From Acanthornis magna (taxonomy: Eukaryota > Chordata > Aves > Passeriformes > Acanthizidae), in contig JAWUZG010000173.1 of assembly GCA_036785705.1 (NCBI GenBank), positions 2,589,001 to 2,653,000 on the forward strand: a stretch of 64,000 nucleotides of DNA, in the 5' to 3' direction. A model generated the notes under the pieces. The model did no database searches and was not told where the DNA came from. It saw only the letters and a program-made list of their open reading frames with translations. Every line of letters begins with the position of its first letter. Position 1 is the first letter of the stretch. The position numbers were made by a program, and so were the translations under genes. Positions 51,125 through 61,458 of this stretch are shown piece by piece.

Positions 51125-51225
51125 ACATTCCCTGACTTCTCCAAGCTATGCAGTATCTCAGGAACAGAGCTGAGAAAAAGACTCATGAGTTCTGAACCTG
51201 GGCTTGAGCCTGATTTATTATCATT
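51125..51225 (-). mobile_element. MIR-like SINE remnant
   Basis: The plus strand reads TGACTTCTCCAAGCTATGCA, GTATCTCAGGAACAGAGCTG, AGTTCTGAACCTGGGCTTG, in the order of reversed MIR (ACTTGCCCAAGGTCACACAG, AAGTGGCAGAGCTGGGATT, GAACCCAGG). Confidence 0.42.
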
Positions 51226-51639
51226 TTTACCTGCTAGGGGTTTCTTTGATCTCAGCAACTCTCTTCACCGATTAGCAGCAGAGAAGGGGAATTTGGGTTA
51301 ATGCATGCTCTACCCACTCTTTAACATAAGAGTGGCTCCTATTAGCTCTTTAGCAGTTTGTCTTTTTGTGCAAGAGCTTGCACAGCTGACTTGGCTAAAC
51401 TTTTAATGGGTGCGCTTCTCATGTGGGAGGAAACGTTAAGCACTGCTTATTGTTACTTAGGATTACACACCCAAATGCCATAACTCCATCCAGAGTTCCC
51501 AGGCTACACTACTATATCACAAATAAGATCTTCCTCACCGCCTAAAGTAATATCATGATGCAGTGTAGGAGCCAAGGAATGCAGGGTTTGCAGAACACAC
51601 ACATTGCTTCAGATTGCAATGAATTCATTTAAGAGGAGA

Positions 51640-51900
51640 TCAGGCAGCAAACCATTAATTTCAGAGCAATATATTTCCCCGCTCTCCTTATTTACCGAGA
51701 TGTTGTCTCGGTAGATCAAATCAATGAAACTACAGCAGTGCACTGACAGCAGCCAATATCTGCTCAGTATCTTGGGGAGGCATCCCTTTATCAGCTGCTT
51801 CCAGTTTTTGCCTGACACAACTCTACTGTTCCGTCTGTTCCGCTGGAAATAGGAAAGTTAAAGTTTTCCAGCGTAACTGGCTGAGTCCGAAGCTTGTGTG
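51640..51900. promoter_or_regulatory. Candidate conserved non-coding element containing a perfect hairpin
   Basis: CpG-retaining AT-rich blocks (TTTCCCCGCTCTCC, CTGTTCCGCTGGAAATAGG, CCAGCGTAACTGG) surround the inverted repeat TACCGAGA-TGTTG-TCTCGGTA (51693-51713). Regulatory function is inferred. Confidence 0.38.
51693..51713. repeat. Perfect 8-bp inverted repeat, 5-nt loop
   Basis: Arms TACCGAGA (51693-51700) and TCTCGGTA (51706-51713) are exact reverse complements around TGTTG. Confidence 0.95.
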
Positions 51901-54249
51901 GGAAGCCAAGCCCAGGCACACACATTGACTGCCCTGTGAGCAGTGAATTTGGCCCCGCCGTGCCAGAGGAGGTGTGCTGCTCTCCCTGGTGCCCTTCTGG
52001 AGGCCACGAGTGGGGCGTACACAACTCCACCCTCAGCCGAGGTGGGAAACTTGTTCAAAGTGGTTTTGAGGTTTTGTTAAGAAGCAAAACAGGAAATCTG
52101 CATGAATCTGGAGTTTAACTATTTTTTTTTTTTAAACTTGTTGCTCTCCAAGACTTCTTTTTTTAATAAAAATTAAATAAATATCTGGATGACAAGCTTT
52201 CTGCAGCCTACCTCATTCCAAGTTTTTACTGGTGCAGATGAGACTTCAGGCAGCAAAGACACCCTGCAGTAGTCCAGGGATTTTTTTTTCCTTCCCTTTT
52301 TTTAGCAAAGCAAGCAACTCAAAGGCTGTGTCAACTTACTTAAGTGCTCTTTATGCCAACTAATCATAGCTGGCACAGAAAACAATGCTGACTATTGCTC
52401 CCTTTCCTGCCTACAGTGGAGGCGGGGAAGGCCAGAGACACAGAGCTGCAATGGCAAGTTTGTGCCATCTGGAGAAACTCTGCATCCTCAGCTCAGCTGC
52501 TTAGGACCAGAGGAAGGATCACGGAATTCCTTCTAAAAATCAGTGAAAAGGAAAACATCAGAGGGGTGAGAAGCACCAGAATAAACTTTCCTGAGCCCAC
52601 ATGCTGACCCACATGTCCAGTGCCACTTCTGAGGGCATCTGGTGCCCCCATCCCTTCCTTCCTCAACCTTCCCTCTGGTAACCATGAAAATTGTGAGTTG
52701 GTTTTATAGCCTGCAGTAATGTGGGCCCTCCCCATCCCTGAGAAAGCTATAGTGAAACCACCAAGTTGCCTCAGGAGCCAAGGATGGGAAAGTTCTTTCT
52801 ACTGACCTCGATGTGGGACCTAATAACAATGAAAACCCCATCAGCACCACCACAAGCTACTGTGCTTTGTGGTACATTGCTGATTCACATTCTGTGACAC
52901 TCTTTGCTGAGCAAACTCTACCTAGATGTCTCCACAAGTCTGTTTTCAGTTCTACCTAAGGCTGAGTTTGGCTCAGATTCTCAGAGGAGATACTCTGTTG
53001 TCATTCACAAGCAACTGCACTAAGACAAGGGAGTTACTGACAGGTATAAATTGGCTGAGCTGTATTTCGCAGTTGGGATCAACCCGAAAAGCTCCTCACA
53101 GTTTGCTCCCAGTTTATTTAAGCTGCCTGTGTGTGCTGCATAAGGCACCAGCAGTGCTTTCACCGCTGCTCCAGCATCACTCTGACGTCAGCACTTTGAT
53201 TTGATTTTCTGTCACTGTTCTTACAGATTAAATTTCAACCAGTGACCCACAGCTTGATAGCTCATTAGCAAATCCCTTTGAGCCATGCAGTCCTGCCCTT
53301 GCTTGACAGTTAACTCTGCATTGCACATACTCCTGAAGCCTCCTGAAGTCTGCACTGCGCCATGAGAAAGCTCGGTCAGACTCAGTGCAGCTGCAAGAGC
53401 CCATGGGGATCTATGCCCAGGTGCATGTTTTCAATGACAAACCACTAATGATTCTTATTATGAGTCCTTGGGTCTTTTCAAGTCATTGAGGTTGTGTAAA
53501 GGCTCCTCCACAGACAGTCAAACCTTTCCTTTCCCACCCTCCCCTCAGCCCTTGATCTACAGGGGAATTAGTCTGACTTCCATCTCGCTGAGGCCTTAAA
53601 ACAGGACATTCTTACTCCTTTTTTTTTGTCCTGCATCATTATTGCAATCAAGCAGACCGAGCCCTTTTAGCTTTTCCCTTGCTGTGACACATGAATATAA
53701 AACTCCTGGAAGGCAGTGGGAATGGAGGAACAGCCTCAGATCCTGTTCTGGAGGTCTCAGGCCCCAACTCTCACTTTTGCAGCTGAGTAGGACAGGATGC
53801 AGGTTGCCCTGAGTGCATTAGCATCCCTCTCACTGACAGACACCTCAGGCTCAGATTTTCCTATGCCCAGCTTTGAGTCACATCCACCAGCAGGTTTATA
53901 GTGGAGGTGCAGCCATTGCTTTGTTTTACCTCCTCCATGCATCTGGACAGAGCCCTTGCCTTGCATCTACATTATCAGTGCCAAGAAATAGGATTGTGTA
54001 TACTCCAGAGCACACTCTTTTCCCTCTAACTCTTCCTAAACTGCCACTTACACAAGTACCCAGGCTGGCACCATCAAAGGCTTAACAAAACAATTCCTCT
54101 AAGCTAAGAAAATCCTCTAAATGTCGAACCAAGGCTCTTGTTGTCAGCAGGTTGAGCACAGGCACAAGGACCCTGGCGTGCCCAGCGTCCTGCTCTGGTG
54201 TGCCACTGACCTTTCCAGCGCCACACTCTCTTTTTGCCTCAGTAGATGC

Positions 54250-54740
54250 TTCACTCCTGAAGTCAACCTCACCGATTTCAATGGGGAGACGCTTGATTTA
54301 TGCTGGGCCGAGATGAGAATCTGGCTGTGATTCTTTATTGCCTTTTAAAGCCAAGAGCCCAGCAGAGGCCAATTGTGTCTGACGTGAAGCAGCTGCACAC
54401 CCAACGTGGAATCTGCACAACTTCATAAACTAGCAGTGGTCTGAATAAAAACTTCAAACAAGATGTTCTGGCATTGGCCAGAGAGAGTGAAGATAAATAG
54501 CTGGGAGACGCCAAGTTGCAAAGGAAGAGCTGCTTGACTGTTGGACAGAGAGCAGAGTAAGAAGCAGAAATTAGGCAGGGTGCTGGGAGGCTTGTAACAC
54601 TCCCAAAAAGCAAAAGGGTCACAGCGTTTAATTTGATTAATTCATCGCTGGTCTAAAAGACTGTACTGAGCCTCAGGCAGCGCAATAAACATACAATCAT
54701 TAAGAGAGGAAATAAAAGTTAGGTTGGGTGATAAATGGTC
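54250..54740. promoter_or_regulatory. Candidate conserved non-coding element
   Basis: CpGs are retained in AT-balanced context (GGAGACGCTTGATTTATG, GTGTCTGACGTGAAGCAGC, CACAGCGTTTAATTTGATTA, ATTCATCGCTGG, CAGGCAGCGCAATAAAC), with homeodomain-like TTTAATTTGATTAATTC near 54629-54645. Inferred from texture. Confidence 0.4.
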
Positions 54741-55921
54741 CTGCTTCCTCTCCCACTCCAGCTTCCCTCCTGTTTCTTCTCTCCTTGGTCAGCGCAGACA
54801 TTGGGAGCAACACAGTAAATCAAGAGGTAGCATTAAAACAACAACAATAACAAAACTCACTGTATTTCTAATGCCTTAGTCAAAACACTTTCAAGGAAAG
54901 CTTTGCTTCACTTTCCCCAGCAACATCCTGTCCCTTTAGGATCCACCATAGGCAGAAAGGAGCAGCAGTCACATCAGCTTGGTCTTCTCTCCACAGGACT
55001 GATAGAAAACTGAGTGGAAAACAAGAAGCACGCTTATTCTAAGGGGGCCAGATAATGTTTTTGGAAGTAATTTCAGTAGTTTTGCTTTGTATGCCTAAAC
55101 ATTCAGGGGCCTAAACAGCTGTTTTGATGAACGTAACTCTATTTACAAATAATGGGGTTTTTTTTAAAGCTCTGATGGTAACTTTTATGGGCCAGATGGC
55201 ACAAACACTCACCCTGTAACTGTACAGCGCTTGTCCCTCACCAGAGGACACAGTGGGAGGGAACAACCCCCTACTACCACTGGGGCTTGGAAAACTTCTG
55301 CAGCTGCTGGAAGCTATGTAGGAGCCTGGGGTGTCTGAGGAAACCACAGCAGAGGCAGATTTGGGGAAAGGGAGGGCAGCTAATACTTCATACATCCTCA
55401 GTCAGTGAAGTTCTTATCTGGCTCTTCTCCGATCCACTTCAAGCGCTGCCATGGGTCTGGCACTGCGCTCACTGGGCATTGGTGAGTATCAGAGCTTGCT
55501 ATGGCTCTGTATGGCAGGAAACTGTTTTTCTCCCCTTCACTCAGTCAAACACTGACGTTAACTGCAATTAAGACATTTTTTCTGCAGTTACATGAGAAAA
55601 CTATGAAATGGAAGCTGGGTCTTCAAACCCTGGGCCATGCATCAGTCTGTCTCTGAATTCATGCACACAATGCTCTACGAAACACAGGTCCTGGTGACTC
55701 ATATCTTTGCTACTGAAGAAAGCCAGGTGACTTTTTTGTGTGTTTTGCTGGACATCTATTCAACTTGATTCATCACCCGATACTCACTTCTCCTGTCTTG
55801 TTTCACTGTGTAAAGGTGCATCCATGAAGATATGTGCAAGACTCAGCCAGTTTAGGCATTCATTTTATGTCTTTAGGCTGGTCAGATGAGAGAATATTCA
55901 TCACACATGATGTTCACAGCA

Positions 55922-56444
55922 ACACAGAATCATTAAAGATGGAGAAGACCTCTAAGATCACCAAATCCAATCATTCTCCCAGCACTGACAAAGCCCATCA
56001 CTAAATCTTGTCTCTATCCACCAGTTTTCATGGTTTTGGAACACTTCCAGGAACAGTGACTCCACGACTTCACTGGGCATTCCGTTCTAATTCTCAACAA
56101 CATTTTCAGTGAAGAAATTTTCCCTAATATCTAATCCAAACCTGCCCTGGAGCAACTTGAGGCCATTTCCTCTTTTCCAATTTCTGGTTACTTGAGCAAA
56201 GCCTGATCTTCCCCCGCCCCGGCTGTCCCCTCCTGTCAGGAGCTGTGCAGAGTCACAAGGTCCCCCTGAGCCTCGTTTTTCTCCAGGCTGAGCCCTTTCC
56301 CAGCTCCCTCAGCCGTTCCCCATCAGACTCATGCTGCAGACACTTCTCCAGATGTGTTGCTCTTCTCTGGACACGCTCCAGCACATCAATATCCTTCTTG
56401 TCAAAAGGGACCCAAAATAGTGGGTCCAGTAGTGCGGGATCACT
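55922..56444 (-). mobile_element. CR1 LINE 3' fragment, longest copy in the window
   Basis: The plus strand starts ACACAGAATCATTAAAGATG, then GACCTCTAAGATCACCAAAT, CAACTTGAGGCCATTTCCTC, CTGAGCCTCGTTTTTCTCCA, TCTGGACACGCTCCAGCACA and TCAATATCCTTCTTGTCA, the full antisense order of the CR1 3' UTR and ORF2 end. It is about 523 bp and diverged. Confidence 0.96.
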
Positions 56445-57862
56445 GTTTCTACTGTCACTGTAATAGTGTGTTCACTGAAGAATAATGAACCAACACTGCG
56501 ATTCCAGAATTATGGAAAAAAAAAAAATTTGTGTAAAGTATTGCTAAATGAAAAATCACCAAAGTTTAATTAGTAAGGCCATTGGCTAAAATTATTTACC
56601 TACATCTGCCACATACATTCAGAAGAACAATATGCTTAACCACTACTGAAATACTGATACCTTCTCAGTGCAAAACTGTGACTGATGAAGGCTAAAGCTG
56701 ATACTCATTCCTTCAAGAGTAAAACCAGCACCATACAAACCAGCTGAGGAGGAAAGGTCAAGTCAGAAGAAACTCAGCTTGTAGCACTGCTGGATGTTGA
56801 GGGGGGAAGGTCTGGGAGGTTTGTAGGTAAGTTAAGCATTAATTCACAAAGCATGTTTGTCATGCTAACTATCCAGCATTCAGAGACTGATGATTACCTG
56901 CTTTCCTAGTATCTGCATATGATTAACATTATATTTCTGTAAATTTGCTATTCATGGTGTCTGTACTGTATCTGATAAAACCAATATACTCCTAGCTGAT
57001 CTTTGAGCCATGAGGCCCAATACGCAAGCAAGGCAATCTTTGTTTATATAATCATCGTTTGAAAAAAGCAGGAGGCAGAAATACTGTGACAGTAAGGTAG
57101 CACAGACCTTGATTAGTCTCACTACAAAGAAAAGCAGAAATGCAGTCCTGCAGATAGACTCTCAACCTCTGCTTCACCTCCAGCTACACCCTGGCCTGCA
57201 GTGATTGTAACTGGGCCATAATCTGACAGGTTGTACATGCAAATTGCCATCTTTTCTTTGCACCTTAAAAGGTTAAATGTGCTTTTCCTCATTATTCCAC
57301 CTAAGGAGAAAGGGAAGCAGCAACCAGTCTTGGTCTTTTCCCAAGGCACAAGCTATGGCATTGAGACTTCTCATCAGCAATGGAAGTTTCTTCTCCAGCA
57401 TTGTGTGTGAGGGTGAAACAGGCAGGCACCTGCCAAGGAGACGTGGAGTTTGCCATGAAGGGCTCTTTAAAACAGCTCTACTCTCAGTCTCCCCAGCCCA
57501 GCTGCAGCACCAATCTGTGACCTCTCCCTGGATCCCTCACCTGGGGCTTTAGTAACTCCTGGAGAGCAGATGAAAGGCTCAGCCATCCAGCTGTGCAGAG
57601 TGCCTCAGGTCACACAGTGCCACAGGGACTCCAGGACCATTTTGGAAGTGTGTGAGGTGTGTCTCTGGCTGTGGGGGGTGGAAGGAGGGAGCCAACGGAG
57701 CCACTGCTTGGTGCACAGGACTTGACAGCTCAGTCTAAGATGTGCCCAAGTGACATCATGTCTGTGGCAAGGCAGGATCTGAAACACTGTCTGCTGTATT
57801 CTTGCCTGTAGGCCAGGCTAATGACACTGGAATAGTCTTCAGCTAAACAGAAAAGCGGTGTT

Positions 57863-57883
57863 TAATTAGTTTTGATTAATTAG
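57863..57883. promoter_or_regulatory. Paired TAATTAG homeodomain cores
   Basis: TTTAATTAG and GATTAATTAG lie within 21 bp, separated by TTTT. A closely spaced pair of homeodomain-type cores; binding has not been tested. Confidence 0.3.
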
Positions 57884-58279
57884 TCTTTCTAAATGTGGGA
57901 GGGTAAGATGAGCACAAGAAATCTGGCAAAAATAGCAATTTCAGAAAAAGGCTTCCGGAAGCAACAGGTCATGAGGGGTGGGTGGAAAGAGTTATTAACT
58001 TGTTATTATGGAAGGGACACGAGCTTCTCCAGAACAATGGCGTGGAAACAGTCAGGCCACAGGGAAATTAGCCATATGCACTAACACTGCACATTTACCC
58101 TCAAGTGGTCCTGAGAGATGCAAACTGAGCCAAAGTTGACAAGATCTCCACTAAAAAATGGCCAGTGATAGTCCAGGTTGGTTCAGGACAAGCCATGGAC
58201 TTTTGATGTGACCAACCAAAGTGACCGGTGGCTCTCCCTCAATGCTACCCTTCCCTTTGGGCACAGATTTCTACATCAG

Positions 58280-58446
58280 ATCACAGAATCATGGGAGAGT
58301 TTGGTTGGAAGAGACCTTTAAAGGACATCTATTTTCAAATCTCCTGGGGCAAATTCTACCAGCCCAGGTACTCAAACCCCAACCCAGTCCATGAACACTT
58401 CCAGGAACGGGACATCCATCATTTCTCTGGGCAACCTGTGCCAGGC
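58280..58446 (-). mobile_element. CR1 LINE 3' end
   Basis: The plus strand reads ATCACAGAATCATGGGAGAG, TTTGGTTGGAAGAGACCTTT, CATTTCTCTGGGCAACCTGT and GCCAGG. The middle is diverged but collinear with CR1. Confidence 0.9.
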
Positions 58447-61400
58447 TCATTTCTTCTGCCAGGACTGCAACATCTTCTCCAAAATGCAAAACGGACAACT
58501 CCTCCCTTTACGTCCAGTATCTTTGTAAATAAAATCATACTTAGGCTTCAAGGTTGTACAACAGGACTGTTTTCTACCATGTGCAGGACCACTAGCTATC
58601 ACCAAGGAACACCAAACTTCACAGAAATGGCTAAGTGCTATTACAGCACAGACAAAAACATAAATTAACAGCAATGCAATAGTACCTGCAGCTGCACACT
58701 ACACTGAAACAAATTTCATTGCCCAAACACCAAAGAACAATAAATGGTTATCTCATCCCTCTCATCACTGATATATCCACTGAGTGTGGGTAGGTTTTGC
58801 TATGTATTTTATCTCCAGCAGCATGCAATGAAGTTGCAAATGGCATTACTGAGCACACCAAAATGCCCATGCAGTAAAGATAACACTGAAATTGTGATAT
58901 AAATCTATTTTCAGCTTTCATCTGAATATTCAGGATGTTTCCTCTTATCTCTGTTATATGTTATTTTTAACTTGTGAAAGATGACAAATACTGAAAGGAT
59001 AGAGCAATCAGGCTATGGAAGTTGCCTCCTGGGACAGACAGATATGTTCTCATAAGGCTTTTTTTTTTTTTTTTCTTTTACCTTTTATTTTTCTGATTAG
59101 TCAATCCCTGTTTAACCTCCTCAGGGAAATGCAAGGTGAGTCAGGAGGAAGAAGGTCAAGGTTATCATGGAAGAGTGTAATCCTCCCTCTGTGGGAACTG
59201 GTTAAATAGTCATGGCTAGACTCAAGTGCAGACCTCTGCTGGGAATCCCAGTGAAGGTCAAAGGCAGAGAGGAAAAAAAGCTGCACTGAGATCTTAGGCA
59301 GTCATAAGCAGACAGATGTTCCTAGGCTTTAATGAGCAGTCTTGGCTCCAGGCCTTTCTTGGCAGAGCTGTTTAGTTTTAGTATTTTTCCTTGTAGTGCA
59401 AGGTATGGCTCTGGTTATCTGGCTCTGCTTAGCTAACTGCTGATGATTTTTCCATCTAAATAATAGAATGACAATGAAGAAATAAATTAATAATCTGAGA
59501 TTTGATGGATTAGGTAATGGGGAATGCTGTGCAGCTGTAATCATGAAGAGCAAAAATAAATAAAAGTAATAATTTCAGTTTAAATGAAAACCAGTTCAAA
59601 AAGTTTAAACTGCAAATCTAATGGAGTTTCTACTGCAAGTTCTGGCCCTCCACCTCATAATTTTATCATCATGGAGAATAAACTGAAGGAAAAGAACATG
59701 AAATTGACTTTTTCCTTACTAATTCCATCTTCAAGTCTGCCTGGTGGGGCTCATGCCCCTACTTTGGAAATTCATTTGAGTTCAACAGTGTTGGGAATTT
59801 TGACAGTTTGCTCTGCCTTAGTGAAATATATTAAATTGAAAATTACAGATATAGCAAACATCTTCTGTTCAAAGAGCAAAAAGGCTACAAATGCAAAGGC
59901 AGTTATCAAACTGTGAAAACTGTGAACTTCTATTAAAAAAAAAGAAAAATAAACTCGTTAAACATTTTGAAGACTTTTAATCCTCTGTGCCAGGACACAA
60001 CTTCCTTAATGAAATAGCCACTGTAGCACTTGGGGGAGAATGCTTTTGTTCTTTGTCCAGCATGTTGCAACTCTGATGTTCAGAGACAGATTTCAGCCTC
60101 TCTTCCCATATTTTTGGATGTATCATTTTTTGGTGTCACAACTGATCTACTATAATACGATATCATGAATGGGAGTGTTTTCATGGTGTAATCTGTCATT
60201 TCAGACTGCTCTTCACTACTCTGGTCCAGATCCTGGTCTTGGTAAAGGAATTGGAAATGTTTAGGTGGCTTAAGAATGAGCAGTCTTTGGAACTCGATCA
60301 GTTACAAGTAAAGTAAAAAACTTTAGAGACTTCCATTGGCAGGTTATACAAATTCTCTGCTCCCTCTGTGTTCTCAGTTAATTCTCTTTTAATTTTGAAG
60401 GCTATCAACTACTTTTCTTTGAAGCTCCTTTTTAGCACATCAGAATCTCATCCACCACTGGTTGGTTCAGCAAAGCTCACCCTTTTCCAGAACGAAGTGT
60501 GAAATCTGCTTTGTGATAAATATCTGATGGTGTAGGAGCGCTGGGCTTGCTCCCAAGCTAAATTCATTTATAATGCAGCAAAACACCTGCCTCTGTGTCA
60601 TCACAAAAGCAGCTCCCTATTGTAAAGTACAATTCAGTCTCTCAGACAAGATTCAGATTCCCTTTTTCCCCACACTGCAGGAGAGGAACAGATGTTCTTA
60701 GCAGCCGAAAGGAGCTTCCTCCCTCATCATCTACACAGCTTATATTTCCAAGTCATGAGACCCAAAACTCTTCAGAGTCAATTGGCGAGGGTTTATTGTT
60801 TCCATGACACCGATCCCTTCCCGCAGCCGCTTAATGCTCAGGATAATTATTTTACATGACACCTGCTGACTAGAAGTGACAGATTTACTCTAGGACTGTA
60901 CCCAGTATCTCCATATATTCAGCCCAGCCATCACCATGGTGGGTGCCTCTCACCAACAGTAGACCACATTAACAGGACACTGGCACAGCTTCACAACTTC
61001 CCACATGTTTGGTCCATCCCATCAACAAATGGGTTTTGGTCACTTTAGGGGCCAGAGCAGAGATTCCCTGCTCTTCTCCCAAAGTGACTTTGACCATGTG
61101 ACATTAAACACTGATCAGAGGGATGCCCACATTGCCAACAGGTATTACAACTCCTGCTGTTGCAGAAATGCAATGGTGGAATTTTTGGAGGGAGTGCAAC
61201 AAGCCATGAGAGACAGGTGAAGGCAAGACAAATATTTATAAAAGTGCTGTGTAACAACTCAAAAACTTTTAAACCTTTGGGCTTAAGATGTGGCCAACTT
61301 CCTTGTTGATCTGCTCTAAGTCTGGATGAAGAATAACAGTTACAAAAGCCAGAAGGGTTATTGACTTGTGAATGTATTTGCTGTAAAAGGTGAATCCCTC

Positions 61401-61452
61401 TTTGTTTAGCATTGAAATTCAAGTGCAGTAAGGTAAAATAGAATAAAACAAA
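58447..61452. other. Intronic sequence next to the donor, no gene seen
   Basis: AT-rich intron with a T-rich run near 59060-59076. The first minus-strand AATAAA hexamer I noticed after the exon is at 60792-60797, about 0.66 kb into the intron. There is no clear downstream GU-rich element, so I do not call a poly(A) site. Confidence 0.55.
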
Positions 61453-61458
61453 GCTTAC
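61453..61458 (-). other. 5' splice donor of the large SETBP1 exon
   Basis: On the minus strand the exon ends TCTTCAG and the intron begins GTAAGC, close to the ideal CAG|GTRAGT consensus. The split is after the first base of a Gly codon (phase 1), which fits the human protein, where a Gly also sits at this junction. Without splicing the frame would add 16 unrelated residues and stop at TAA (61406-61408). Confidence 0.93.

Larger units (their letters stand above)
48239..55921. other. Intronic sequence, no gene seen
   Basis: Intron with two MIR-like remnants and two CNE-like stretches (51.6-51.9 and 54.25-54.74 kb). No coding exon is supported. Confidence 0.55.
1..61458 (-). other. SETBP1: SETBP1 intron downstream of the large exon (partial)
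   Basis: Everything left of the donor is transcribed as intron if the gene is arranged as in mammals, where this exon is followed by a very long intron and two further coding exons. I looked on the minus strand for the expected next exon (after the Gly split codon, with a Lys/Arg-rich stretch and the third AT-hook) and saw none. The intron is therefore at least about 61.5 kb. Confidence 0.85.

Noticed and set aside
60792..60797. AATAAA on the minus strand about 0.66 kb past the exon
   Set aside because: A single hexamer is expected by chance in AT-rich DNA, and no GU-rich downstream element is evident.
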